Shown one piece after another: positions 34,901 to 47,057 of a DNA stretch of 64,000 nt. The stretch spans positions 186,001 to 250,000 of the forward strand of contig NC_085883.1 of the NCBI RefSeq assembly GCF_035222275.1. The letters run 5' to 3'. Positions within the stretch are counted from its first letter, which is position 1, and the number at the start of each line of letters is the position of its first letter. The notes below the pieces were generated by a model that was not told the DNA's origin, searched no databases, and saw only the letters and a list, made by a program, of their open reading frames with translations. Made by a program: the position numbers and the translations under genes. This stretch comes from Podospora bellae-mahoneyi (taxonomy: Eukaryota; Ascomycota; Sordariomycetes; Sordariales; Podosporaceae).

Positions 34901-36622
34901 TGTGGCAATGTAGGCTTCAGACTGTTTCAAGTCGGAAGTAGAGATGGAGATCATCTTGTAGACAAACTGCGTTGGCGACATAAAGACCTCAATCTCGGTG
35001 CTTTCAGGCGGAGGAGGGATCTCTTGAGGTTTGGACCAGACAATCTTGACTGCATGTCGGTTCGCAAAGGCAATATCGGAGAGAACATGGTATGATATCC
35101 TCACAGATGAGTCCCTCGAGCGGCACGCCTCCTCCAGAACCCGTATTGGGCTCACGCCAGTCCACTTCCCAAAGTCCCTGATGGTTACTTTCGAGCCATC
35201 TGCGCCGTTCATGACAGTGTTGGACTTTCCAGTCAGTGGGTCAACCTCATTCACTGGTAAGCTAGCAAAGAGATCGGCCAGAGCACCGTCCTCGTCATCA
35301 TCCTGTTCGGCCAGAATCTCAGCGGCAATACGTTCCGCTTCTTCGTTGATATCGTCTGTCTCGGCTGTTGGCGCAGGAGCGGGTTCCTCCTCGGCCTGTT
35401 TCTTCTTTGCCTCCGCCTTGGCTGTCGCGTAGTCCTTTTCGAGAGCAATTTTCTTGTCTCTCCATTGCTGCTCGGCCACATACTTGTCAAAGAGCACATC
35501 CTTTTCGATCCTGTCGAGCTTGGCCAAGCAAAGAGCCTCTTCTGGGTCCGCCACAGTGTTTCCCTTGGCACCACCCTTGCCTTTGGCCACATCTTGCCGC
35601 GGGCGCCGAATCTCGAACAGTTTCTCCTGTGTCTCGAGGTACAAGGGCAGCAGTTGGTCAGGCTCGATATCCTCATCGTATGTTACGTTCGATTTCTTGG
35701 GCGACGGTTGACGGGATCGATCAGGTGCACCATTCTTGCCCTTTTGTCCGCGGCGGGGTTCGAGGTCAAAGGGCGTGGTCGCGCCAGAAGGCAGGGGAGA
35801 ATCAGCGCTGATGTCTGTGAGAGAATTAGCGTGAACAATATGGTAACCTAAAGATAACGGTACATGGGCAGGGAACATACCTCCTTGTGCCTTGCCCGAG
35901 CCTGGTTTCCGTCCACTGTAGTCTGGCAGCTCGGCCTTGGAGCATTCCCTGGCCAGCCAGTCTAAAATCTCCTCCAGACCCCAGATAGAATCACTCTTGA
36001 CATTGGGCGAGATGTTTGGCGCAATGTCGAGAGCGAATTGGAGCGCGGGCTGTACTCTATCCTTGGGAAAGTCGGTGTTCTCCAATGTTTGCTGGAGGGT
36101 CCATAGCTTGATGATGAGGTCTTCCTCAGGAGGTAGTCTACTAGTTGCGCCCTCTGATGTGACGCTCGACGCAGCGAATCGGGCCTCTGCTTGAATCAAA
36201 TCCAGAACATGGTCCATCAGCTCTTGGGGAAGCCATTTCCTGGTGTTGATGGTCTCGGCCTGTCCGCGCAGGATCCGTCTGTCTGTCTCGAGGCGAGTTT
36301 TGATTCTCTGGGCATCTCTTCTGACTTTGGCCGCGTATTTGTCCACCAATATTTGCAAAGCCGACTCCTCCAACTGGCGCTCGAATTCTTCGGGACTGAG
36401 TTCCTTCGCTTTGGGTGCGTTGGTCGTGTTGGTGGTGCCGGCGGCTTGCGGGGCATCTTTTGCGTCAGCGGCTGGCGGGGCGGCGGCATCGTCACCTTTG
36501 CCGGCCGGGGTGTCGGCGGCAGCTTCGGCGGGGTCTGCTCTGGGCTTGGATGCGATGGAAGTGGTCGCAAAGCCGCGAGCCGGGTTCGCGGCCGGCTTCT
36601 TTGTCTTCTTCTTGCCGGCCAT
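31988..36622 (-). CDS. DEVH-box ATP-dependent RNA helicase (DHX29/YLR419W type)
   Basis: Three exons on the minus strand: 36622-35881, 35814-32424 and 32330-31988; 1491 residues. The start MAGKKKTKKPAANPARGFATTSI matches the N-terminal style of this helicase subfamily. The 66-nt intron 35815-35880 (GTATGT, branch CTAAT, CAG) has no stop and a length divisible by three, so it is easily mistaken for coding. Helicase motifs: I GETGCGKSTQVPSF (about residue 695), II LVLDEVHERSIDSDF (about 804), III LMSATVDAERF (about 834), VI QRRGRAGRV (about 1065). An HA2/ratchet region follows (PSAKNIRRAIDALVDVRALT), then an OB-fold with FLNAHETTAVDPFAVALLCG in the last exon. Relatives unwind structured mRNA leaders on the 40S ribosome or act in ribosome-linked quality control; no signal peptide. 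It shares a divergent promoter region with GCN1. Confidence 0.92.
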
Positions 36623-37488
36623 GCTGTAAGTATGGGGTGCTGTGGGAAAGAAGTTGCGAGGAAAACACAGCAAAGCGAGAGGACGGCCGGCGATATTATG
36701 GGATGTTGGCGCTGACTGACACTGAGGACGGCCCTGAAATTTCTCGACTCAGCCTGCTTGATTAACGGGCAAAACACGACCGCCTGCCAGATTCAGGTGG
36801 AGCACCCCACCGCTGCGATGGGGTCGCTATTCCAGCTGGGCATTCCGGTCAGCGCGGCGGAGGGACAAGAGTCGTGGTTTGCCCTGAGCTGTGGTAGTCG
36901 CTGTCGCAAATTGACCGGGCTTCAAGGGTTTCAGGTAGCAAAGGTAAAGTAGGTAGGTGGTGATTCGGGAGAGACGTTTGAAGCTTGGAAACAGCGGGTT
37001 TGAAGCTCGAGAATGGGTCAATCGTTGTTCTGATTGCGCCAAAGGAGTGCTATTGAGTCGCAAAGGGTACCTATCTACATAGCTGTAGGTTCGAAGTGGG
37101 CAAAAAAAGATGAAGCTCCCAAGCAAATGTGAGACAGCTCTGCCGCCGTTGGATCGTTGGATAGGGGCGGGGTGCGGGGCAGTTAGAAGAATTCCGGGCA
37201 CTCACGCACTGTGTCCAGCGTAATAATACTGATGGAAAGCACAGTGCCAATAATTACCAGGCAGCTTGGGTGTGGCAGCTGCAGAACAGCCCACTTTGGG
37301 CGAAATGTGAGTCGTCGCCGAAAAACAGTCTGAGGTGGACAGTGACAGTTCAGGGACAGCCTTCTGGAAGCAACATATCACGGCTAGCGTCTTCATTTTT
37401 CCCTCTCCAATCTCTCCAAAATCGACTGCGGGACTGGGCCGCCCGACCATGTCATTATACGACCCATTACTTGAACACCACATCCAAC
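36623..37488. other. Divergent promoter region of the helicase and GCN1
   Basis: 866 bp between two translation starts. The right end contains the GCN1 leader with an overlapping upstream ORF, listed separately. No other gene seen. Confidence 0.45.
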
Positions 37489-37496
37489 ATGTCTGA
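37449..37496 (+). promoter_or_regulatory. Upstream ORF overlapping the GCN1 start codon
   Basis: ATG at 37449 in context CGACCATGT (A at -3), 15 codons, stop TGA at 37494-37496. The stop lies 3 bases beyond the GCN1 ATG (37489-37491), in another frame. If the transcript starts upstream of 37449, ribosomes that use this ATG cannot reinitiate at the main start simply by moving forward, so the uORF would reduce GCN1 synthesis unless it is skipped. The transcript start is not visible in the sequence. Confidence 0.6.
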
Positions 37497-40400
37497 AGCT
37501 GCCACTGTTTCTGCCAACGCCTCGTCGAGCGACTTTGACCTCAAGCACGCAAAGACGGCCCTGACCCTCTCGTCCACAACCGCCAGAATCGCCCAATTGC
37601 GCGCCATTGACGAGAAGATTGCCCATAAATGTGAGCACCGGTTCCCGTCTGTCCCTAGCAGCAAGTGGTCAAGTGGTGTGGTCAGCTAATCTAACCCTGT
37701 CTGTCTCTTCGGCTGTGGACAGCTCTCGACAAGCCCTCTACTCTAGGCCTCCTCAAGGTCATATTCTGGACCCATGCGTTTTACACCGATAAGCACTCTC
37801 GACACGCCGTACAGCGATGTCTTGTCTCGATCTGCAAAACAGGGGAAGCCGATGTCCTCGCCCCACTAGTGGCCGCCGTGAAGCAGGAGATCCAGAAACC
37901 CGGAATTGCGCCAGGAAATGCGTTTGTGCTGCTGGAATGGTGCAATCTATTGATTGATAACCTCGCCGGGACAACGCTCTGGGAGAAGTTTGGGAACGAC
38001 ATTATTCAAGCAACAGCCGATGGCCTCGACAAATGTCTTCAGGCGACCGCGAGGGACAGCGTGGGGAGGTCGGCGCTGGTCATCACTCGGAGGGGGTTCA
38101 GGAAAATTGTTTCAGCCGATATCAAGGCCGTCGAGGCTGCCATCAAGCTTCTCACAACCAAAGGAACACAATCAACCGCCAAAAATACTGCCTTGCTGGG
38201 CGTGATTGCCGGTGTGTGCTCACGAAAACCCGAGGCTAAACCCATTGTCGAAAGCGTAAAGAGCCTATACATTACCTTTTACACACGCGAGATTGTTGGA
38301 TCAAGAACGCCAGTCCCCAAACACATCGCCAATGGTCTGAGTGACTTTTTCTCAGCCTTCGTGACGGTTGAGGATCTCGACAAGGACGTTTTTCCAGCTC
38401 TGGAAAAGGGTCTGCTGAGAGCCCCTGAAGTGGTGCTGAACGATCTCATCACGCCCCTGGTTCGCTCTCTCCCTGGTTTCGACCTGTCCAAAGCACTCAG
38501 TGGGCGATTCACAAAACCACTACTCTCCAACCTCAAGTCTTCTAATGCTGCGATTCGCACTGGGGCTGTGTCGGCATTCAAAGCGCTCGCCGCGAGCTCC
38601 AAGGATCTGACCGAGGTGGAAAAGTCTGCTGATGAAGTGCTCACTCCTTTAAAGGGGGGAAAGCTCGCCTCTGCCGAGCACAGGGTTCTTCACTCGGAAA
38701 TCCTTGTTGCTTTGCCTACCTCCCCATCTATCGCAACCAAGATTGCCACTGGGCTCCCTACCGTTGTGGGCAAGGAGGCCAACGAAGCCGCCCTGAGCGC
38801 CGAAACTCTTGCTCTCAACGCCAGTGCTATTTCGTTGCTTACCGGGTCTGAAGTTCCAAAAGCGCTGGTTGACGTTTACGCCAAGGGGCTGGCAGACAAG
38901 AAGTTCCCCGTCCGTCGGATTTGGATTCTTCGAGCCGGCGAGGTGCTGCGGAGCATTCCCCAAGATACCGAAGCAGGGCTTCCCGCGGGTTTCATCACGT
39001 TCGCTGAAGCTGTGGTGCCACCACTTTTGGCTACCTTCAACGAGGTTGTCGCCAACTCTGCCACCGCTTCGCAAAACGGCATTGTAACTGGCGCGCTTGT
39101 TGTCTGCGGCCTCGCACCGCTGTTTCACAGGTTGCAGAGCGCCAAGCTGCAGGAGGTCATCAAGAAGGCGGCTATCGAGAAGAACAGTTTGGCGTTTGAG
39201 CCAAAGCCATCCTACTTGCTCGTCCCAAGAATCTACGGCAAGTTCACTGGAGATGATCTCGAGTGGCTTACCCGCGCGCTCTCCAGCACAGCCTCTACCC
39301 TGGCTTCTAGCAACGCTGCCGCGAGACTAGCCTGGGCGCAAGCATACATCTATGTGATTTGCTCCACCGTCACTACTCCTGCGGTAAGACGCCAGGCCAT
39401 GGATAGTCTGACCGAGCTCTGTGTAAAGACAGCTGGTTCGGAAGAGTTGTCTATCGCCGCGGAGATTATCAACGGCTTGTGGCAGTGGATCGAAGCTCTC
39501 GAGACGGGCGACAAGGAAACAGCCGCTGTTCTTTCCAAGTCGGAAGCGACCAACCTTCACCTGGTACTCAAGGCCATTTGCCTGAGCCCAGAACGGGCTG
39601 GACCTGAGGTCGACAAGACCAAACTGGAGACGCAAATGTGCTCTGTGCTCGTCTTGGCCAAGCCCAATCTTATCCCACGTGCGAGCTGGATTGAGCTTTG
39701 CTTGAGAGTCCAGCTTGATCCCGGTGAGCTCGCCAGAAAATACGACCAACGGCTCATCGACGAGATTGTTCAGAGGACTGGCTTCGAGCAAAAGTCAGAG
39801 GCCGTCAAGGCCGCAGCGTACAATGCGGCTGCCGAGCTCGTCTTTGTTGCCCCTGAAACCATGACTTCACGCATCGTTGACCTCATTCAACAAGACCTGG
39901 ATATCGCCGCGGTTGAGGCCGTCGGTCCTCTCGAAGCTGCCATCTTCCGCACCCCTGAAGGGACTGCATTTGTTGACGTTTTGGCCAAGAAACAAAACAC
40001 GGTTCCCAACAAGAACACCAAGGATTATGACACATTGAAGTGGGAGCAGGAGCTCAGAGAACAGCTCGCTCAAAAGAAGGGTACTCAAAAGAAGCTTACT
40101 GCCGACGAGACCGCCAAGGTGAACGCCCAGCTCAAGAAAGAGGCGGAGGTCCGGAACTCTGTCCGCCAGACTGCTGCCAAGTTGATTCGGGGCTTCGGCA
40201 TTGTCAAGAGTCTGGCCACAGGCCCACCAACAGATGCCAGCCGCTGGATCGGAGCGGCCGTCAAGGCAACCCTGGATGTTATCGATGCCGGCGCTTGCTT
40301 GATCACTGCAGAGACGGGCCCATTAGCTTTGGTCTCTTGTGCCGAGCAAGTCACGAACCGACTTGGGCCCATCCGCCCCTTTATCGGGGCTGCTACCCTC

Positions 40401-43400
40401 CGCGCCCATGAGGTCTCAGCACTGCCGGACACCTATACCCAAGAGCCTTTCTTTGATCTTGTTACCAGGGTGCTGTACCGCTTGCGTTTTGCTGGTGAGC
40501 AGCGCCCCTTTGACACGGTCTCGCTCATATACATCTTGCCGCTCGTGCTGCTTGTCCTGGAGAAGGGGGGTTTTGGCGCCACCGCCGAAGACCGCGATGC
40601 CCAGGTTGTTCTCGCCATCGATATTCTCACTTTCCACACAGATGCCTCGTCGGATGAGGCGGTTCCCCGTGATCAAATCATTGCCACGCTGATTGCGTCG
40701 ATGCAAAAGTATAACCAGCACTACAAAATCATCAAGGATTGCTTTGCCGACATGGTGCGCTGTGTTGCCCCCAACATCACTCCTGAAGAAATTGCAATCC
40801 TGTCTCGCGGTGCCGTTGTTTCTCAAACAAGCGTGCGGTCTGCGGTGCTGCAGTCCATCAGCGCCGATGTGGACATGAGCGATCTTGAGGTCTCGGAAGA
40901 GATCTGGCTCGCCTGCCACGACGACGTGGAAGAGAACGTTGATACTGCTCGCGAGATTTGGGAGGAGAGTGAGTTCAAGGTTACCGAAGAGCTCGCTCAC
41001 AAGATGCTGCCCTACTTGGAAAGCAAGGATGCGCAGCTTCGCCGCGCCGCTGCCAGATCGCTTGCCGAGGCTGCCAGCCAACACCCCAATGTCATCAACC
41101 CTATTCTTGAGAAGCTCAGGGCATCTTACAGCGAGCTAGCGAAGCCTCGCGTGCAGCTGCTGGATGAGTTTGGCATGCCCAAGAAGATGGACCTGACGGA
41201 TCCTTGGGAGGCTAGACATGGTATTGCCCTCGCATTCAAGGATATTGCACCACATTTGCAAAAGAACCAGCTCGAGCCATTCTTTGCCTATCTAATCGAG
41301 CAAGGGCCGCTCGGTGACCGAAACGGCAATGTACGTGCGGAAATGCTCGAGGCTGCCAACATTGCCATCGAAATTCACGGCAAGGGCATTCTTGACAATC
41401 TCATGAAGACGTTTGAAAAGACGCTCGAGGCGCCTGACAAACACTCTGAGGCGGCAGACCGTGTCAACGAGGCTGTTATCATCATGTATGGTGCTCTTGC
41501 CCGCCATCTCAAGCACGGCGACAAGAAGATCCCGGTTGTCATTGAGCGCCTGCTTTCGACGCTCAGCACCCCGTCCGAAACTGTGCAGTATGCCATTGCC
41601 GAGTGCCTCCCCCCCCTGGTTCGTATTTCGGGTGACAAGTCGTCCAAGTACTTCGACCAGATGCTCGAGGTTTTGATGACGTCTCAGAAGTACCCTGAGC
41701 AGCGCGGTGCTGCCTACGGTCTGGCTGGTCTTGTCCAGGGCAGGGGCATTGCTGTGCTGAAGGAGTATCGCATCCTGGTTACCCTTCACAGCTGCCTCGA
41801 GAACAAGAAGGATGTCCGTCAGCGTGAGTCTGCCCTACTGGCTTATGAGTTGCTGTCAACCATTCTGGGCCGTGTCTTTGAGCCCTATGTCATCCAGATC
41901 GTGCCCCAGCTTCTCGCCGGTTTCGGTGATGCCAACGCGGATGTGCGTGAGGCTGCTCTGGCTGCTGCCAAGGCTTGCTTTGCCAAGCTGAGCTCGTATG
42001 GTGTTAAGCAGATTTTGCCCACACTCCTCAGAGGTCTTGACGACGATCAATGGCGTAGCAAAAAGGGAGCTTGCGATCTGTTGGGTGCCATGGCGTACCT
42101 GGACCCTCAACAGCTGGCTCAGAGTCTTCCCGAGATTATCCCACCACTGACGGCTGTCCTGAACGACAGTCACAAGGAGGTGCGGTCTGCGGCCAACAAG
42201 AGTTTGAAGAGATTTGGCGAGGTCATCACCAACCCCGAGATTCACAGCTTGGTCGATGTTCTCCTCAAGGCCCTCAGCGATGCCACCAAGTATACCGACA
42301 CTGCTCTCGATGCGCTCATCAAGGTGCAGTTCGTGCATTACCTCGACGCGCCTTCGCTGGCTCTTGTCAGCCGTATCTTGGAGCGTGGTTTGGCCGATCG
42401 TTCCAACACCAAGCGCAAGGCGGCCCAGGTCATTGGCAGCTTGGCCCATCTTACCGAGCGCAAGGATTTGGTCTCTCATCTGCCTGTGCTCGTGGCTGGT
42501 CTCAAGCTTGCCATTGTTGATCCTGTGCCTACCACCCGTGCCACAGCTTCCCGCGCCCTCGGTTCACTTGTTGAGAAGCTGGGAGAGGATGCGCTGCCAG
42601 ATCTTATTCCCGGTCTTATGCAGACGCTCAAGTCCGATACTGGTGCGGGCGACAGACTTGGTTCTGCCCAGGCGCTCAGTGAGGTTCTTGCTGGTCTTGG
42701 TACTTCGAGATTGGAGGAGACCTTGCCTACCATTTTGCAAAATGTCGAGTCTGCCAAGGCCTCGGTCCGCGAGGGCTTTATGTCGCTGTTCATCTTCTTG
42801 CCCGTGTGCTTCGGCAATAGCTTCGCCAACTATCTCGGCAAGATCATCCCGCCTATCTTGTCTGGTCTTGCGGATGATGTTGAGAGCATCAGAGAAACAG
42901 CTCTCCGTGCTGGTCGCCTTCTGGTCAAGAACTTTGCAGTTCGTGCGGTTGACTTGCTCCTTCCTGAGCTTGAGCGTGGTCTTGCTGACGATAGCTACCG
43001 CATCCGTCTCAGCTCTGTTGAGTTGGTCGGTGATTTGTTGTTCAACTTGGCTGGTATCAAAGCCAATGCCGAGGAGGACGAGGAGGAGGATCAGGATGCT
43101 ACCAAGGAGGCCGGTGCGTCTCTCCGTGAGGTTCTCGGGGATGAGAAGCGGAACAAGATTCTCTCGGCGCTGTATGTCTGCAGATGTGATACAGCGGGTG
43201 CGGTGCGATCGGCGGCTATCAGTGTCTGGAAGGCGTTGGTGCACAGTCCCAGAACCCTCAAGGAGCTGGTACCAACGCTCACGCAGCTTATTATTCGGCG
43301 GTTGGGCAGCTCCAACATGGAGCACAAGGTCATTGCTAGCAACGCCCTTGGTGAACTTATCAGGAAGGCTGGAGATGGTGTGCTGGCTACCTTGTTGCCT

Positions 43401-45680
43401 ACGCTGGAGGAGGGCTTGCAGACGTCGAGCGATGTGGACGCCAAGCAGGGCATCTGCCTTGCGCTCAAGGAGCTCATCTCTTCTGCCTCTCCAGAAGCGC
43501 TGGAGGACCACGAGAAGACGCTCATTTCTGTTGTCCGCACGGCTCTCACCGACTCGGATGATGAGGTTCGCGAGGCAGCGGCCGAGGCATTTGACTCGCT
43601 GCAGCAGATCCTCGGCAAGCGTGCGATTGATCAGGTGCTGCCGTATCTGCTTAACCTGCTGCGGTCCGACGAGGATGCTGACAATGCTCTCGCGGCTCTG
43701 CTCACGTTGCTTACCGAGACGACGCGCTCCAACATCATTCTGCCCAACCTCATCCCGACGCTCATCGCGCCGCCTATTTCGGCCTTTAACGCAAAGGCGT
43801 TGGCGAGCCTGTCCAAGGTGGCCGGTCCGGCTATGAACCGCCGTCTGCCAAACATCATCAACTCGCTCATGGACAACATTATCAACTGCACCGAGGACGA
43901 CCTCAGGGAGGACCTCGACAACTCATTTGACACGGTGCTGCTATCTATTGACGAGTATGACGGGCTCAATGTGGTGATGAACGTGCTGTTGCAGCTCACT
44001 AAGCACGAAGATCACCGCAAGAGATCGGCCACCGCTCGCCACTTGGCCAAGTTCTTCGCCGAGGCCGACGTGGACTACTCGAGATACAACCAGGACATCA
44101 TCCGGGCGCTGCTGATTTCGTTTGACGATCGTGACAAGGAAGTCGTCCGGTCCGCGTGGAGCGCCCTGAGCGAGTTCACCAAGCGGCTCAAGAAGGAGGA
44201 GATGGAGGCGCTGGTCCCGTCGACAAGACAGACGCTCCTCCACGTGGGCGTTGCGGGGGTCAACCTACCTGGTTTCGAGCTGCCCAAGGGCATCAACGCC
44301 ATCTTGCCCATCTTCTTGCAGGGTCTCATGAACGGCACGACAGAACAGAGGGTCAGCGCCGCGCTGGCCATCTCCGACGTGGTGGACAGGACGAGCGAGG
44401 CGGCGCTCAAGCCGTTTGTCACACAGATCACCGGCCCGCTCATCCGTGTTGTGTCTGAGCGGTCGACCGAGGTCAAGTCGGCGATTTTGCTTACGCTGAA
44501 TAACTTGTTGGAGAAGATGCCGGCGGCGCTGAAGCCGTTCTTGCCGCAGCTGCAGAGGACGTTTGCCAAGAGTTTGGCGGACACGTCGAGCGAGCAGTTG
44601 AGGAGCAGGGCGGCGAAGGCGCTGGGGACGCTGATCAAGTTTACGCCGAGGGTTGACCCGCTGATTGCGGAGTTGGTGACGGGTTCGAAGACGAGCGATA
44701 CCGGGGTCAAGACGGCCATGCTCAAGGCGCTGTATGAGGTTGTTAGCCGGGCGGGAGGCAACATGGGTGAGGGGTCGAGGCAGGCGATCCTGGGGATGAT
44801 TGACGGGGGGGATGAGCTGGACGAGAGGGACAGCGGGATGGTGATTACGCATGCGAAGCTGTTTGGGGCGTTGGTCAGGAACGTCAGTGTGGAAGTGGCC
44901 GGGGGGTTGTTGAGGAACAGGGTACTGAAGGGAGGGGAAGGGGGGTTGATGGGGGTGTTGGCGTTGAATGCGGTTCTGTTGGAGGCGGCGGGAGTGGTGG
45001 GTGAGTGTGGGCTTGGGGACGAGTTGCCCGAGGTACTTTGCGCGGGAATGGTTGGGAAGGATGTGAGTACTATTTGCTTTTGATGTCTTGTTTTGGGAGT
45101 TCGAAAAGAAGCTAACATTTGAACACAGCCGTCGATTGCGGACAATTATATCGCTGCCACAGGGAAATACCTCCTTTCTGCCGACCTCCCCAAGCCGTTT
45201 GAGAGCACCAAGCCCATCTTCACCACACTGTCCACCATTATCCCTCCGGGCAACGCGAGCGACACGCGCCGGTTGGCGCTTGTGCTCGTCCGGACTCTGG
45301 CGCGCACCCATCCCGACATGGTCCGCCCTCACCTGAGCATCCTTGCGCCGCCCGTGTTTGCCTCGGTGAGGGACACGGTCATCCCGGTCAAGCTGGCGGC
45401 AGAGGCGGCCTTTGTACAGCTTTTTGCCGTGGCGGACGAGGAGAGCAAGGTGTTTGACAAGTGGATTTCGGGGATGGACATGCAGGCCAATGCGAAGAGG
45501 AGCATGCAGGATTACTTCAAGAGGGTGGCGCTGAGGTTGGGGGCGCAGGTTAGGGAGAGGAGGGAGGCGGAGGGGGGGCAGGGGGGGTTGGGGCTGTCGA
45601 ATGATGAGGTGGAGGATGAGAAGGAGTTGATGGCAGTTGGGAAGGTGGATGTGGGGGGGGATGTTTTTGGGGAGGAGTAA
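37489..45680 (+). CDS. GCN1: GCN1, HEAT-repeat translational activator of GCN2
   Basis: Exons 37489-37630, 37723-45062 and 45129-45680 (introns 37631-37722 and 45063-45128), 2677 residues, almost the same as the yeast protein. Exon 1 gives MSEAATVSANASSSDFDLKHA, and the join reads AHK-SLDKPSTLGLLKVIFW. The whole protein is alpha-helical HEAT repeats. The eEF3-like region is near the middle (about 1330-1650: LLDEFGMPKKMDLTDPWEAR, QRGAAYGLAGLVQGRG, PYVIQIVPQLLAGFGDANADVR, DDDQWRSKKGACDLLGAMAY). Downstream lies the region that in yeast contacts the RWD domain of Gcn2 (about 2050-2430). Gcn1 binds translating, often collided, ribosomes and passes the uncharged-tRNA signal to Gcn2, leading to eIF2-alpha phosphorylation and general amino-acid (cross-pathway) control. 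An acidic insert (EEDEEEDQDATKE) sits near 43070-43110. An overlapping uORF precedes the start. Confidence 0.97.
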
Positions 45681-47057
45681 GGGGGGAAATAAAATGGTTG
45701 TGTCTACATGGTGTTACATAGGTAGTTGGGAAGGGAAAAATGTTATTTTGGTGTATTTTGCTGATGGGGAGGGTGGTAGTACTTTAGTTGTTGTTTGCGT
45801 GTACTTTGAAGATCTAAAAGATTTGAGGTCTCCACTTACATCTGGCAAAGGGGTGATTCAAGTGTCATGGTTTGGTTGTTGGTGACTGAACATGTGGAAC
45901 GTAGTTAAAGTGTTGAGACTTGAGAGGTATAGTGGTGTGTTGTGTTGTGTTGTGGTGCTGAGGTAAAGAAAAGCCTAGAGTTTCACCGTTGAGGACTCGG
46001 GATATGTTTGATGTTTAATAAACTCTAGGGGACAGTTGAGTGACGATTTGGGCATCCTTGATGGCTTTCAAAAGAGAATCATCTGTTGGCGGCAAATTAT
46101 GGTAGAAAAGTGTTGAGAAGGTATATGTAATACTCTTTTGGGGGACTTTGAATTCACATTGCAGGCTATTGACTTTAAATTGTAGACGACATGTATGCAT
46201 GTGGGTTGGCTGTTAGGGTGTGGAAATGGGAGTGTGGTATTTGAGGAGAAACTAAATCAAGAATAGCCTCCGAGACAACTGGCAGGGATGATAAAAGGGG
46301 ATCGAGGTGTTGGGGACGGGAGTTGGGTTTTTGAAGTTGGCTGTTAATAACTATTTTACTGTGTTGCCATGGGCAAGTATGTTTGTCAGGAGCAGACTGC
46401 ATCCATGGCTTCGATAAGTTTGAGTAGGTGGAAGACGGGCCTCATTTGAGTATCTACCTCCTCGCGATCAAAAGTTCGAGGTCCATGATTGTAAAAGTGT
46501 TGATAGAATTTTTTTCTGGTGGAATGCCTGTTTTGGCATCTGATGTCAATGGGAAGCCGGGCATGCATAAAGGTCATGAAGTCATGATTTGTAAGTGCAA
46601 GTGCTTGGTGTCCAAGAAGACCCGAGTTTGTGCCCATGGGAAAATAAGTTTCATTTTTTGTTTCTATCTTTCTCCTGGCAACTTAGGCCTTACTAACATG
46701 CTATCAGGTAATCATATCATTCAAATAGCAATAACCTGCCAATATCTGCCCCATGTCAACAGAGAGCAAGCTGATGTTGTCATTGATGAGCCCTTGATAA
46801 GCTGATAGGAAATGAAGTGGGGGCGGGCGCATGGACCGCTGACTCCTTGCCGGAGTTGCAGCGAGCAATTGGTTGCACGCGTTAGGGCACGTGATCCACA
46901 CGAACCCTTTGCCAATCGCAGCCAAATTTGCGGGCCCACCCGGGAAACCCACAAACTGGCGGCTTGAGAAATTCTGAGGAACGAACTTCCCCTCAGCGGA
47001 AAATCCAATCCATCGACAACCTCCCATACTAACCATCTACAGCATCAATCCGTCAAG
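45681..47057. other. Intergenic; rpl19 promoter at right
   Basis: About 1.4 kb between GCN1 and rpl19. Short frames only, none supported. Contains the 3' flank of GCN1 (GT-rich, about 45930-45955) and the rpl19 upstream region. Confidence 0.45.

Noticed and set aside
42214-43836. 540-codon plus-strand frame inside GCN1
   Set aside because: Shadow in another frame of the GC-rich GCN1 coding sequence; composition is Arg/Leu/Ser-rich as expected of a shifted frame.
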